A DNA stretch of 64,000 bases from Streptomyces corallincola (GCF_019104725.1 NZ_JAHRXF010000001.1:186001-250000); one strand, 5' to 3'; shown: positions 52,053-61,023, counted from the first letter of the stretch. Program-made: numbers and translations. Notes: generated by a model not told the origin, from the sequence alone.

Positions 52053-52361
52053 CTGGATCTCCTAAGAGGGCTAGCAGTGCGTCTTCGACCTGCGTCTCGG
52101 GATTCGCTCTCGGATTCACTTGATGACAGCCGGAGGACTTCTGCCCTCAGTATCGACCTTGTGGCAGCGAAGGTCATGTGCACTGCGCACACCGATTCGC
52201 TGTGAGCGGTGGTGTCTCATCCGGGGCGCGCGCATGCTCGGTGGTACCGGCGCTTCGAACACCCCGGCACGGGGAACCCGGCCGCCGGGCGAGCGGGGCG
52301 CCGGGGCCGCGGTGGTGTGGCCCGTGAGAGGAAGCGGCCGGTCCGAGGAGGTGCGGATTCC
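52053..52361. other. Promoter region upstream of dhaK, no gene
   Basis: 309 bases. It carries the dhaK ribosome-binding site and presumably promoters for dhaKLM and the divergent DUF3040 gene. No repeat array or clear operator is seen. Confidence 0.4.
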
Positions 52362-52823
52362 GTGCGCGACTGGGAGATACCTGATGGCGCGGGGCTTTCG
52401 CAGGGCGAACGTCTCACGCTGGCACAGATCGAGACGGCTCTCGCGGACGACCGCGAGTTCAGTGCGCGGATGCGCGCGGTGGCGCGTACGGGGGCGCCGT
52501 CCGGCGCGGCCGGAACGCCGCCCCCTGGGCCGGGACCACATGTGGCCCGCGCACATCCCACCGAAGGCAGGCATGTGGCCGAACCGGCGTACCTCGTGGA
52601 GCGACGGCGCCGCCGGGACCGGTGGCTCCCCCTGGCCGTTCTGCTCCTGGCCCTCGCCTCCGTGCTCGTCGCCGTGCTGGGCATCCGCACCTCGGACCGC
52701 ATACCCCTCTGGTGCTTCGCGGTCCTCTGGCCGCTCACCATGTTCCAGGCGTACCGGCTGCTGCGCCGCACGGTGCGCGGGCGGCGCTCCCGAGGCCGGG
52801 GCGGCTCCAGCACCTGGCGCTGA
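52362..52823 (+). CDS. DUF3040-family membrane protein with repeat insertion
   Basis: 153 residues from GTG. The N-terminal LSQGERLTLAQIETALADDREFSARM is typical of DUF3040; two membrane helices follow (WLPLAVLLLALASVLVAVLGI, LWCFAVLWPLTMFQAYRLL). Between them an extra segment, GPHVARAHPTEGRHVAEP, is encoded by CACATG-type repeat DNA (52536-52580), lengthening the usual linker. Function of the family is unknown; many copies exist in Streptomyces. Confidence 0.8.
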   Translation: MRDWEIPDGAGLSQGERLTLAQIETALADDREFSARMRAVARTGAPSGAAGTPPPGPGPHVARAHPTEGRHVAEPAYLVERRRRRDRWLPLAVLLLALASVLVAVLGIRTSDRIPLWCFAVLWPLTMFQAYRLLRRTVRGRRSRGRGGSSTWR

Positions 52824-52849
52824 GCCCTCGGGGCGCGTCGTCGGCCGAG

Positions 52850-53171
52850 CCCGTCAGCCGTGCACCCATGCCATACGGTCACCTGTTCCGTACGCCCGTG
52901 CCGTCCGGTCAACCGTCCCACCCACGCCGCTCGGTTGCCCGTTCCAGCCACGCCACCCGGTCACCCGTACATCGTCCGATCAGCCGTGCACCCATGTCGC
53001 CCTTCAGCCGCGCGCCCGAGTCGGTGGCCGCACACATGGCGGTTCAGCCCACACAACCCGTCCAGGTCATGTGGGCTGAAGCCAATCCGGACTGAACCGG
53101 GCCCCGCGATTCACTCACCCGCCCCTCCGCTCCCGCGACTCACCCACTCACCCCTCCGCTCCCGCGACTCA
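52850..53171. repeat. Degenerate repeat spacer
   Basis: The 392-base gap 52824-53215 contains imperfect units of about 26-30 bp (GCCGTGCACCCATG...GGTCACC), CACATGG and TCATGTGGG words near 53033-53072, and two perfect 21-bp copies beginning CCCCTCCGCTCCCGCG at 53122 and 53151. No gene. Confidence 0.7.
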
Positions 53172-53215
53172 GGCCGCACTCACCAGCCCCTCCGGCCCCG
53201 CACCCTCCCCGGCAC

Positions 53216-53581
53216 TCAATGGGCGCCCAGCCCACCCCCGCCGAACGAACCGCTCGACCCCCTGCTCCAGCGCGGGCGGTCCTTCGATTCGCTCGGCCTG
53301 GTGTGCATGTTGGTCAGTTCGTACGGGGTGAGTGCCCGGCCGCCCTTGGGGACGAAGGGGATCTCATCCGGCTCGCGGTTCTCCTGTATCTGGTGCACCG
53401 CGCCCTCCGGCGGCAGGTGCGGCTGCTCCTCCGGGCGCGGCCGTGGCGGCTCGCGGTACTTGACGCGGGAGTTCATCCAGAACCCTCCCGCGAGCAGCGC
53501 CAGTACGCCCACGGCCACCAGGAAGAGTACGAGGCTCATCAAGCCGCTCGCGGCGGCCAGCTCCATCTGTGCAGTGCTCAT
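53216..53581 (-). CDS. DUF6479-family small membrane protein
   Basis: 121 residues. One N-terminal membrane helix (LMSLVLFLVAVGVLALLAGGFW), then a conserved charged motif NSRVKYREPPRPRPEEQP and a C-terminal Gly/Ser-rich tail. This matches the DUF6479 group of single-pass Streptomyces proteins, which have no known role. The start ATG has no strong ribosome-binding site nearby. Confidence 0.8.
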   Translation of the reverse strand: MSTAQMELAAASGLMSLVLFLVAVGVLALLAGGFWMNSRVKYREPPRPRPEEQPHLPPEGAVHQIQENREPDEIPFVPKGGRALTPYELTNMHTRPSESKDRPRWSRGSSGSFGGGGLGAH

Positions 53582-53735
53582 AGCACTGGACTACCCCCAT
53601 AAAGCAGGGCGAACCGGACACCGCGTGTCGCCGTACGTCACGGACGGCGACCATCCCCACCCTCCTTGCCGCACAAGCCCGTTGAGCCCCGCGTGGGCCG
53701 TGTTTGCGGTCCTCCGGCAGGGCAACCCGGACCCC

Positions 53736-54110
53736 GTGACTCCGCAGACCTCACCGCAGCAGCTCTACCGCTACCTGGAGGACCGCTTCGCGTGTGCCCA
53801 GGCGTGCACGGAGTGCGCCAGGGCGTGCGCGGTGCGTGCGAGCCTGCAAGAACCGGACGGCTCCGGCGGCCTGGATCAGGTACGTCGGCTCGGCATCATG
53901 TGCGCCGAGGTGTGCGACGCGACCTGCCGGGTGCTGTCCGAGGAGAGCGAGCAGGACCTCGACGGGGTCCGGGTGCACCTGGAGTGGTGCCGCTCGGTCT
54001 GCCTCGACTGCGCCCACGCCTTCGACGCCCAGCCCGGCGCGGAATCCGCCGCCGCGGCCTGCCGCGCCTGCGCCGCCGCCTGCACGGACTTCATGGCGAC
54101 CTTCGTCTGA
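53736..54110 (+). CDS. Cys-rich four-helix-bundle protein (Csp-like copper storage)
   Basis: 124 residues from GTG (start uncertain). Four helices carry CxxxC-type cysteines pointing to one core: RFACAQACTECARACAVRA, GIMCAEVCDATCRVL, EWCRSVCLDCAHAF and ACRACAAACTDFMATF. This is the pattern of Csp/DUF326 four-helix-bundle proteins that store Cu(I) through many thiolates. No signal peptide, so a cytosolic (Csp3-like) form. Its stop codon lies in the first unit of a 16-bp tandem repeat. Confidence 0.85.
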   Translation: MTPQTSPQQLYRYLEDRFACAQACTECARACAVRASLQEPDGSGGLDQVRRLGIMCAEVCDATCRVLSEESEQDLDGVRVHLEWCRSVCLDCAHAFDAQPGAESAAAACRACAAACTDFMATFV

Positions 54111-54184
54111 GCACCCCCACGTCTGAGCACCCCCACGTCCGAGCACCCCCGCGTTCGAGCACCCCCACGTCCAGGCGCCCCCCA
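54105..54184 (+). repeat. 16-bp tandem repeat (5 units) spanning Csp-like stop
   Basis: Units CGTCTGAGCACCCCCA (twice, perfect), CGTCCGAGCACCCCCG, CGTTCGAGCACCCCCA and CGTCCAGGCGCCCCCC. The gene's TGA is inside unit 1 and is copied in unit 2. Not a multiple of three. Confidence 0.97.
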
Positions 54185-54213
54185 CTCCGCCCCACCGGAG
54201 TTACCCTGCGGAC

Positions 54214-55056
54214 ATGGGCGATCCGGGACTGTTCACGCCGAACTCCGTGACCTGGCAGATGCACGGTGACCCCATGATGTGGATCGCCGGAATCCGCGCC
54301 CTCCACCTCCAGGCGCTGCACCCCCGCGCGGTGCGCGGTGTCATGCAGAACTCCGACTTCCGCCGTGACGCCTGGGGCCGCCTGATGCGCACCGCGGGCT
54401 TCGTCGGCACCACCACCTACGGCACCACCGGGGCGGCCGAGGACGCCGGTGCGCGGGTCCGCCGTATCCACCGCAAGCTGTCCGCCACCGACCCCGACAC
54501 CGGCGAGCGCTACGGCGTGGACGAACCCGCGCTGCTGCTCTGGGTGCACTGCGCGGAGATCGACTCCTACCTGCACGTGCTCCGCCGCTCCGGATTCCCC
54601 CTCACCGACGCCCAGGCCGACCGCTACCTCGCCGAACACCGCGTCAGCGCCCGCCTCGTCGGCCTCGACCCGGACTCCGTCCCCGCCGACCGGGCCGCGA
54701 TGTCCGCGTACTTCGAGAAGGTCCGGCCCGACCTGGCCGCCGGACCGGAGGCCCGCGAGGTGGACGAGTTCCTGCGCCGTCCGCCCACGCATCCCCTCCT
54801 CGTCCCGGCACGTGCCCTGCTCTGGCGGCACGTCGCGCACCTCGCCTACGACTCGCTGCCGCCGTACGCCCACGAGCTGTACGGCCGTCCGGCACCCGCC
54901 CCGGCGGTCGTCACCCGCCGTCTGCGAGCCGCGGGCACCCTGCTGCGCGCGGTCCCCGCGCGTCTGCGGTGGCAGCTTCCGCCCCGGCACATCCTGCGGG
55001 CCGTCGCCCGCCTCGGCCCGGCCGCCCGCCCGGCGCCGTACAAAGTCGGGCCGTAG
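54214..55056 (+). CDS. Oxygenase MpaB family (DUF2236) protein
   Basis: 280 residues. MpaB/latex-clearing-type fold: IAGIRALHLQALHPRAVRGVMQNSDF, AGARVRRIHRKLSATDPDTGERYG and LLWVHCAEIDSYLHVL provide the histidines expected to bind a heme or metal. The rubber oxygenase Lcp and mycophenolic acid MpaB are distant relatives; the substrate here is unknown. TACCCT lies 12 bases before the ATG, suggesting a leaderless mRNA. It shares direction with the next, FAD-dependent gene. Confidence 0.88.
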   Translation: MGDPGLFTPNSVTWQMHGDPMMWIAGIRALHLQALHPRAVRGVMQNSDFRRDAWGRLMRTAGFVGTTTYGTTGAAEDAGARVRRIHRKLSATDPDTGERYGVDEPALLLWVHCAEIDSYLHVLRRSGFPLTDAQADRYLAEHRVSARLVGLDPDSVPADRAAMSAYFEKVRPDLAAGPEAREVDEFLRRPPTHPLLVPARALLWRHVAHLAYDSLPPYAHELYGRPAPAPAVVTRRLRAAGTLLRAVPARLRWQLPPRHILRAVARLGPAARPAPYKVGP

Positions 55057-55164
55057 CCGCACCAGGTCCGGCCACAGCCGTACGGGGGCCGGGCCGTGGC
55101 CGTCCGGACCACGGAACGTCCGCCGCCCCTGGCCGTTGTGGATCATCACGTGTTACCAAGAGCC

Positions 55165-56736
55165 ATGCCTGTGAACGAGGGAACCCGCACCTACGACGCC
55201 GTGATCGTCGGCGGTGGCCACAACGGTCTGGTCGCCGCCGCCTACCTGGCACGGGCCGGCCGGTCCGTGCTGGTGCTGGAACGGCTCGGCACCACTGGCG
55301 GCGCCGCCGTCTCCACCCGCCCCTTCGCCGGGGTGGACGCCCGGCTGTCCCGCTACTCCTACCTGGTCAGCCTGCTGCCGTCCAAGATCGTGGACGATCT
55401 GGGCCTCGACTTCCGGGTGCGCGGCCGGACCATCTCCTCGTACACCCCGGTCGAGCGGGACGGACAGCCCACCGGGCTCCTGGTCGGCGGGGGCGGGACG
55501 CGCACCCGCGAGGCGTTCGCCCGGCTGACCGGCGGCGGACGCGAGTACGAGGCGTGGCAGCGCTTCTACGACATGACGGGCCGCCTCGCGGAACGTGTCT
55601 TCCCCACTCTCACCGAGCCGCTGCCGAGCCGGGACGAACTGCGCCGCCGCGTGGACGACGAGACCGCCTGGCGGGCGCTGTTCGAGGATCCGATCGGCAT
55701 CACCATCGAGGAGAACTTCACCGACGACCTGGTCCGGGGCGTGGTCCTCACCGACGCGCTGATCGGTACCTTCTCCGACGCCCACGACCCCTCCCTCGCG
55801 CAGAACCGCTGCTTCCTCTACCACGTCATCGGTGGCGGCACCGGCGCCTGGGACGTACCCGTCGGCGGCATGGGCGCCCTCACCGACGCCCTCGCGGACG
55901 CGGCACGCGCGGCGGGCGCCGTCCTCACCACCGGTGCCGAGGTGGTCCGCGTGGACACCGACGGCCGGGCCGCCGAGGTCACCTACCGCACCGCCGACGG
56001 CGAACGCGTCGCCGCCGCCCGGCACGTCCTGGTCAACGCCTCGCCGCGCGAACTCGCCGCCCTCACCGGCGACACGCCCCCCGAGCCCGCCGCCGAGGGC
56101 GCGCAGCTCAAGGTCAACATGCTGCTCACCCGGCTGCCCCGGCTCCGCGACACCTCCGTGGACCCGCGCGAGGCGTTCGCGGGCACCTTCCACATCGCGG
56201 AAGGGTACGAGCAGCTCGCCACCGCGCACGCCCAGGCCGCCGCCGGACGCCTCCCCGCGGCGCCGCCCTCCGAGATCTACTGCCACTCGCTGACCGACCC
56301 CAGCATCCTCGGCCCCGAACTGGCCGGGCGCGGCTTCCAGACCCTCACCCTGTTCGGCCTGCACACCCCGGCCCGCCTCTTCGACCGGGACAACGACGCC
56401 GTGCGCGACGAACTGCTCGCGGCGACCCTCGCCCAGCTCGACGCCCACCTCGCGGAACCGATCACCGACTGCCTTGCCACCGACGCCGACGGGCGCCCCT
56501 GCATCGAGGCGAAGACCCCGCTGGACCTGGAACGCGACCTCCGCCTGCCCGGCGGCAACATCTTCCACCAGCCCCTGAGCTGGCCCTACGCCGACGAGGG
56601 CACCGGCCGCTGGGGCGTGGAGACCCGGCACGCCAACGTCCTGCTGTGCGGGGCGGGCGCGGTGCGGGGCGGGGGAGTGAGCGGGGTGCCGGGGCACAAC
56701 GCGGCGATGGCTGTGCTGGAGGGGGCGGGGGAGTAG
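55165..56736 (+). CDS. Phytoene desaturase-like FAD-dependent oxidoreductase
   Basis: 523 residues from ATG. N-terminal FAD-binding DAVIVGGGHNGLVAAAYLARAG (Rossmann, about 10-31) with LVLERLGTTGGAAVS, and the family C-terminal NVLLCGAGAVRGGGVSGVPGHNAA. It groups with CrtI/CrtO-like and pyridine-dependent amine oxidase-like proteins found widely outside carotenoid clusters. No carotenoid genes are adjacent, so the substrate is open. It follows MpaB on the same strand after 108 bases. Confidence 0.9.
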   Translation: MPVNEGTRTYDAVIVGGGHNGLVAAAYLARAGRSVLVLERLGTTGGAAVSTRPFAGVDARLSRYSYLVSLLPSKIVDDLGLDFRVRGRTISSYTPVERDGQPTGLLVGGGGTRTREAFARLTGGGREYEAWQRFYDMTGRLAERVFPTLTEPLPSRDELRRRVDDETAWRALFEDPIGITIEENFTDDLVRGVVLTDALIGTFSDAHDPSLAQNRCFLYHVIGGGTGAWDVPVGGMGALTDALADAARAAGAVLTTGAEVVRVDTDGRAAEVTYRTADGERVAAARHVLVNASPRELAALTGDTPPEPAAEGAQLKVNMLLTRLPRLRDTSVDPREAFAGTFHIAEGYEQLATAHAQAAAGRLPAAPPSEIYCHSLTDPSILGPELAGRGFQTLTLFGLHTPARLFDRDNDAVRDELLAATLAQLDAHLAEPITDCLATDADGRPCIEAKTPLDLERDLRLPGGNIFHQPLSWPYADEGTGRWGVETRHANVLLCGAGAVRGGGVSGVPGHNAAMAVLEGAGE

Positions 56737-56763
56737 GGCCGGGGAGCGGGGCGAGGGGCGGTG

Positions 56764-56890
56764 CTCGTGTGGTCGGCGTACATGTGGTGACGCCACATGT
56801 GGTGACGGCATACGTGGTGTCGCCACATGTCGTGCCGACACACGTGGCGACGACACACGTGGTGACGGAACACGTCGTAACGGCACATGG
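56764..56890. repeat. 15-bp tandem array (CACATGTGGTGACGC), 8 units
   Basis: Strict 15-bp register: TACATGTGGTGACGC, CACATGTGGTGACGG, CATACGTGGTGTCGC, CACATGTCGTGCCGA, CACACGTGGCGACGA, CACACGTGGTGACGG, AACACGTCGTAACGG, then CACATGG. It fills the gap between the desaturase-like and acyl-CoA ligase genes; no gene is present. Confidence 0.97.
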
Positions 56891-56958
56891 GCCGGTGCAC
56901 CACGTATCACCCGCCGGGCGCTTGACCCCGTCACCGCCCGCCCAGATGATCAGCTCCC

Positions 56959-58455
56959 ATGACGCAGGTACAGGGCAGCACGGTGGACGGGGTGCTGCGG
57001 CGCAGCGCCCGGCGGACCCCGGCGCGGGTGGCGCTGGAGTACGCCGACCGCGCTTGGACGTACGAGGAACTGGACGCCGCCGTGTCGCGCGGCGCGGGCC
57101 TGCTGCTCGGGGAGGGCCTCGCACCCGGCGACCGGGTCGCCGCCTACGGCCACAACTCGGATGCCTATGTGGTCGCCTTCCTGGCCTGCGCCCGCGCCGG
57201 GCTCGTCCATGTGCCGGTCAACCACCAGCTGACGGGCGCCGACCTGGCGTACATCCTGGAGCAGTCGGGCAGCACGCTGGTCCTCACCGATCCGGACCTC
57301 GCGGACCGGCTCCCGCCCGGCACGAGGGTGCTGCCGCTGCGGGACAACGACGGCTCCTTCCTCGACCGGCTCGCCGGGACCGCGCCGTACGACGGTCCCG
57401 AGGCGCGCACCGACGACCTCGTCCAATTGCTCTACACCTCCGGCACCACCGCGCTGCCCAAGGGCGCGATGATGACCCACCGGGCGCTGGTGCACGCGTA
57501 CATGAGCGCCATCGCCGCCCTGGACCTGAGCGCGGGGGACCGGCCCGCGCACGCGCTGCCGCTGTACCACTCGGCGCAGATGCACGTCTTCCTGATGCCC
57601 TACCTCGCGGTCGGCGCCACCGGCGTCGTGCTCGACGCGCCCGACGGCGACCGTCTCTTCGAACTGGTCGAGTCGGGCCGCGTGGACAGCCTGTTCGCGC
57701 CGCCCACCGTGTGGATCGGCCTCGCGGGGCGCCCCGACTTCACCGCGCGCGATCTCGGCGGACTCCGTAAGGCGTACTACGGCGCGTCGATCATGCCCGT
57801 ACCCGTGCTGGAGCGGCTGCGCGCGCACCTGCCCGGCCTCGCCTTCTACAACTGCTTCGGGCAGAGCGAGATCGGGCCGCTGGCGATGGTCCTCGGACCC
57901 GGCGAGCACGAGGGTCGCCCCGACTCCTGCGGGCGGCCCGTCCTGTTCGTGGACGCGCGTGTCACGGACGAGCACGGCGCCGATGTCCCCGACGGGACAC
58001 CCGGTGAAATCGTCTACCGCTCACCGCAGTTGTGCCAGGGCTACTGGGACCGGCCCGAGGAGACGGCCGAGGCGTTCCGTGACGGCTGGTTCCGCTCCGG
58101 CGACCTCGCGGTCCGCGACACCGACGGCTATTACACGGTCGTGGACCGGGTGAAGGACGTCATCAACTCCGGTGGCGTACTGGTCGCTTCACGCCAGGTC
58201 GAGGACGCCCTCTACACCCACGAGGGCGTCGCCGAGGCCGCCGTGATCGGCCTGCCGGACGAGCGCTGGATCGAGGCCGTCACCGCTGTCGTCGTCCCGC
58301 GCGGCGAGGTCACCGAGGACCAACTCATCGCGTACGCCAGGGAGAAGCTCAGCCCGTTCAAGGTGCCCAAGCGGGTGCTGTTCGTGCCGGATCTGCCGCG
58401 CAACTCCAGTGGGAAGATCCTCAAGCGGGAACTGCGGGAACGGTTCGGGAGCTGA
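56959..58455 (+). CDS. Acyl-CoA synthetase (AMP-forming, FadD-like)
   Basis: 498 residues. ANL superfamily: P-loop LLYTSGTTALPKGAMMTHRAL, then YYGASIMP, FYNCFGQSEIG, the RSGDLAVRDTDGYYTVVDRVKDVINSGG hinge region and the C-terminal NSSGKILKRELR with the catalytic Lys. It activates a fatty or aromatic acid with ATP and CoA. Convergent with the phenylacetate-CoA ligase gene, which does a related reaction on the other strand. Specificity cannot be read from the sequence. Confidence 0.94.
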   Translation: MTQVQGSTVDGVLRRSARRTPARVALEYADRAWTYEELDAAVSRGAGLLLGEGLAPGDRVAAYGHNSDAYVVAFLACARAGLVHVPVNHQLTGADLAYILEQSGSTLVLTDPDLADRLPPGTRVLPLRDNDGSFLDRLAGTAPYDGPEARTDDLVQLLYTSGTTALPKGAMMTHRALVHAYMSAIAALDLSAGDRPAHALPLYHSAQMHVFLMPYLAVGATGVVLDAPDGDRLFELVESGRVDSLFAPPTVWIGLAGRPDFTARDLGGLRKAYYGASIMPVPVLERLRAHLPGLAFYNCFGQSEIGPLAMVLGPGEHEGRPDSCGRPVLFVDARVTDEHGADVPDGTPGEIVYRSPQLCQGYWDRPEETAEAFRDGWFRSGDLAVRDTDGYYTVVDRVKDVINSGGVLVASRQVEDALYTHEGVAEAAVIGLPDERWIEAVTAVVVPRGEVTEDQLIAYAREKLSPFKVPKRVLFVPDLPRNSSGKILKRELRERFGS

Positions 58456-58521
58456 CCTCCGGCGGGCCTGCCCCAACTCGGCATCGTAGGAGCCCTGTTG
58501 CCGGGAGCCGGTCGATCGCCG

Positions 58522-59817
58522 CTACTTCTCCCGCAGGTCCACGATGCGGCGGATCTTGCCCACCGACCGCTCCAGCGACTCCGGTTCGACGATCTCCACG
58601 CCCACCGACACCCCGATGCCGTCCTTCACGGCCGCGGCGATGGCGCGGGCCGCCTCGTCCCGTGCCTCGGGGGTCGCGCCCGCCCTGGCCTCGGCACGCA
58701 CGGTCAGCGCGTCGAGACGGCCCTCGCGGGTGAGTCGGAGCTGGAAGTGCGGTGCGACACCGGGGGTGCGCAGCACGATCTCCTCGATCTGCGTGGGGAA
58801 CAGGTTCACCCCGCGCAGGATCACCAGGTCGTCGCTGCGGCCGGTCACCTTCTCCATCCGCCGGAAGGCGCGCGCGGTGCCCGGCAGCAGGCGGCTGAGA
58901 TCACGCGTGCGGTAACGGACGACCGGCATCGCCTCCTTGGTGAGCGAGGTGAACACCAGCTCCCCGCGCTCGCCCTCGGGCAGCACCTCGCCGGTGACCG
59001 GGTCCACGATCTCCGGATAGAAGTGGTCCTCCCACACATGGAGTCCGTCCTTGGTCTCGACGCACTCCTGCGCCACTCCCGGACCGATCACCTCCGACAG
59101 GCCGTAGATGTCCACGGCGTCGATCCCGAACCGCTCCTCGATCTCCTGCCGCATCCGGTCCGTCCACGGCTCCGCCCCGAACACCCCCACCCGCAGCGAC
59201 GTTCCGCGCGGATCCACACCCTGCCGCTCGAACTCGTCCAGCAGCGTCAGCATGTACGACGGGGTCACCATGATGACGCCCGGTTCGAGATCCTGGATCA
59301 GCCGGACCTGCCGGGCCGTCATCCCACCCGACGCGGGTACGACCGTGCAGCCAAGGCGCTCGGCACCGTAGTGCGCGCCCAGCCCGCCGGTGAACAGCCC
59401 ATAGCCGTACGCCACATGCACCACGTCACCGGGCCGTGCGCCCGCCGCGCGCAGCGAACGTGCCATCATGTCGGACCACATGGAAAGGTCGTTCTCCGTG
59501 TAGCCCACCACCGTGGGCAGTCCCGTCGTCCCGCTGGACGCGTGCAGCCGCCGGACCCGCTCACGCGGCACGGCGAACATTCCGTACGGGTAGTTGTCCC
59601 GCAGGTCGGCCTTGGTGGTGAACGGGAAGTGCGCGAGGTCCGCGAGGGAACGGCAGTCCTCGGGGCGGACGCCCGCCTTGTCGAAGGACGCGCGGTAGAA
59701 CGGCACGTTCTCGTAGGCGTGCCGGAGCGAGGCCCGCATGCGTTCCAGTTGGAGCGCCCGCAGTTCCTCGTGCCCCAGCCGCTCGCCCGCGTCCAGCAGG
59801 TCCGTCCCGTCCGCCAT
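58522..59817 (-). CDS. paaK: Phenylacetate-CoA ligase
   Basis: 431 residues, ATG with GAGGGAGAG upstream. PaaK signatures: HASSGTTGLPTVVGYT (P-loop), YGYGLFTGGLGAHYGAERLG, VPASGGMT, YGLSEVIGPGVAQEC, and the C-terminal GRSDDLVILRGVNLFPTQIE. It activates phenylacetate to phenylacetyl-CoA, the first step of aerobic phenylacetate breakdown; the ring-opening paaABCDE genes are not in the window. A perfect inverted repeat CGACCGA-TCAT-TCGGTCG 37 bases upstream resembles TetR-family PaaR sites. Confidence 0.95.
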   Translation of the reverse strand: MADGTDLLDAGERLGHEELRALQLERMRASLRHAYENVPFYRASFDKAGVRPEDCRSLADLAHFPFTTKADLRDNYPYGMFAVPRERVRRLHASSGTTGLPTVVGYTENDLSMWSDMMARSLRAAGARPGDVVHVAYGYGLFTGGLGAHYGAERLGCTVVPASGGMTARQVRLIQDLEPGVIMVTPSYMLTLLDEFERQGVDPRGTSLRVGVFGAEPWTDRMRQEIEERFGIDAVDIYGLSEVIGPGVAQECVETKDGLHVWEDHFYPEIVDPVTGEVLPEGERGELVFTSLTKEAMPVVRYRTRDLSRLLPGTARAFRRMEKVTGRSDDLVILRGVNLFPTQIEEIVLRTPGVAPHFQLRLTREGRLDALTVRAEARAGATPEARDEAARAIAAAVKDGIGVSVGVEIVEPESLERSVGKIRRIVDLREK

Positions 59818-59853
59818 CGGACACTCTCCCTCGTCGGCACCACATATTCCGGA

Positions 59854-59871
59854 CGACCGATCATTCGGTCG
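59854..59871. promoter_or_regulatory. PaaR/TetR-type operator candidate before paaK
   Basis: CGACCGA-TCAT-TCGGTCG is a perfect 7-bp inverted repeat; an outer GGACGA/TCGTCC pair extends it imperfectly. ACCGA-N4-TCGGT spacing is typical of TetR-family regulators of CoA-ligase genes. The regulator gene is not adjacent. Confidence 0.6.
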
Positions 59872-59948
59872 ATCGTCCCGGGGCCAGTTAATGCAGCCCG
59901 AGGGCTCCGGGCAAGGGGGTGACGGGGAATTTCCCGCACGGTTGTCCC

Positions 59949-59997
59949 TGCGGTCTGCGGTCTGCGGTCTGCGGTCTGCGGTCTGCGGTCTGCGGTT
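59949..59997 (+). repeat. Heptanucleotide repeat (TGCGGTC x6 + TGCGGTT)
   Basis: Six perfect TGCGGTC units and one variant, between paaK and the hydrolase gene. Same unit length and copy number (seven) as the TGCCGTC tract at 47159. Confidence 0.97.
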
Positions 59998-60069
59998 TCT
60001 GACGCGCCGGTCTGCCGCCCGCCGTCAAAGCCGTTGCGCGTTCGTGTCGCGGCCCCGGATGATCGCTCC

Positions 60070-61023
60070 GTGCCGACCTTCTCCGCAGCCGACGGAACCC
60101 TCCTCGCCCACCACGCGCGGGGCACCGGCGAGCCTCTTGCCGTGCTCCCCGGCGGCCCCATGCGAGCCTCCGCCTACCTGGGTGACCTCGGCGGTCTGGC
60201 CGCGTACCACCGCCTCCACCTGCTGGACCTGCGCGGCACCGGCGACTCCGCGTGCCCCGCCGACCTGGCGTCCTGCCGCGCCGACCGGCTGGTGGACGAC
60301 GTAGAGGTATGGCGGGACCACATGGGGTGGGACCACATGGATCTGCTCGCACACTCGGCGGCCGCCACCGTGGCCCTGCTCTACGCGGCCCGCCACCCCG
60401 ACCGCGTCCGCCGACTCCTGCTGATCACCCCCAACTGCTCCGCCCTCGGCTTCCGCACCACCCCCGAGGACCGGCTGGCGGCGGCCCGGCTCAGGGCACA
60501 TGAATCCTGGTACCCCGCGGCCTTCCCCGCCCTCTCGGCCTGGCTCGACGGCACCGCTGACTACGACGAAGTGTTCAGCCCCTTCTTCTACGGCCGCTGG
60601 GACGAGGCCGCGCGGACACACGACGCCGCCGCCGACCACGAGACGAATGAGGAGGCCGCCGCGCACTTCTTCGCGGACGGTGCCCTCACTCCCGACGCCA
60701 CCCGTGCCGCACTCGCCGCTCTCGCCGCGCCCGTACTCGTGTACGCGGGCGCACTCGACGGCGGCCCCCGTCCCGACCTGGCCCGTGAGGCCACACGTGT
60801 GTTCCGCGCCGCCGAGTTCACCGTCCAGCCCGGCGCCGGGCACTACCCGTGGCTGGATGACCCGGAGCACTTCGCGGGCGTCGTACGGGACTTCCTCGAC
60901 CGCGATCCCGGCGCACCGGCACCTGCCTCGGCGCCCGCATCGGCACCAGCGTCGGCACCCGCACCCGCATCGGCACCAAGACCGGCAACCGAACCCGCAC
61001 CTGGCCACGACCCGGCCGCGTAG
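60070..61023 (+). CDS. Alpha/beta hydrolase (proline iminopeptidase-like)
   Basis: 317 residues from GTG at 60070 (an upstream GTG at 60034 is possible). PLAVLPGGPMRASAYLGDLGGLAAYHRLHLLDLRGTGDS gives the HGGPG-like oxyanion turn and the DxRGxGxS motif; the nucleophile is Ser in LLAHSAAATVALLYA (AHSAA instead of GHSxG); GHYPWLDDPEHF supplies the His. The C-terminal ~50 residues are Ala/Pro/Ser hexanucleotide-repeat-encoded (GAPAPASAPASAP) and not part of the fold. Substrate unknown. Confidence 0.88.
   Translation: MPTFSAADGTLLAHHARGTGEPLAVLPGGPMRASAYLGDLGGLAAYHRLHLLDLRGTGDSACPADLASCRADRLVDDVEVWRDHMGWDHMDLLAHSAAATVALLYAARHPDRVRRLLLITPNCSALGFRTTPEDRLAAARLRAHESWYPAAFPALSAWLDGTADYDEVFSPFFYGRWDEAARTHDAAADHETNEEAAAHFFADGALTPDATRAALAALAAPVLVYAGALDGGPRPDLAREATRVFRAAEFTVQPGAGHYPWLDDPEHFAGVVRDFLDRDPGAPAPASAPASAPASAPAPASAPRPATEPAPGHDPAA

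Noticed and set aside
53736..54110. Ferredoxin
   Set aside because: Cysteine spacing is helix-like (CxxxC repeated over four helices) and not the CxxCxxC...C pattern of iron-sulfur binding.
55165..56736. Carotenoid cluster
   Set aside because: Only a phytoene-desaturase-like flavoprotein is present; no crtE/crtB-type genes.
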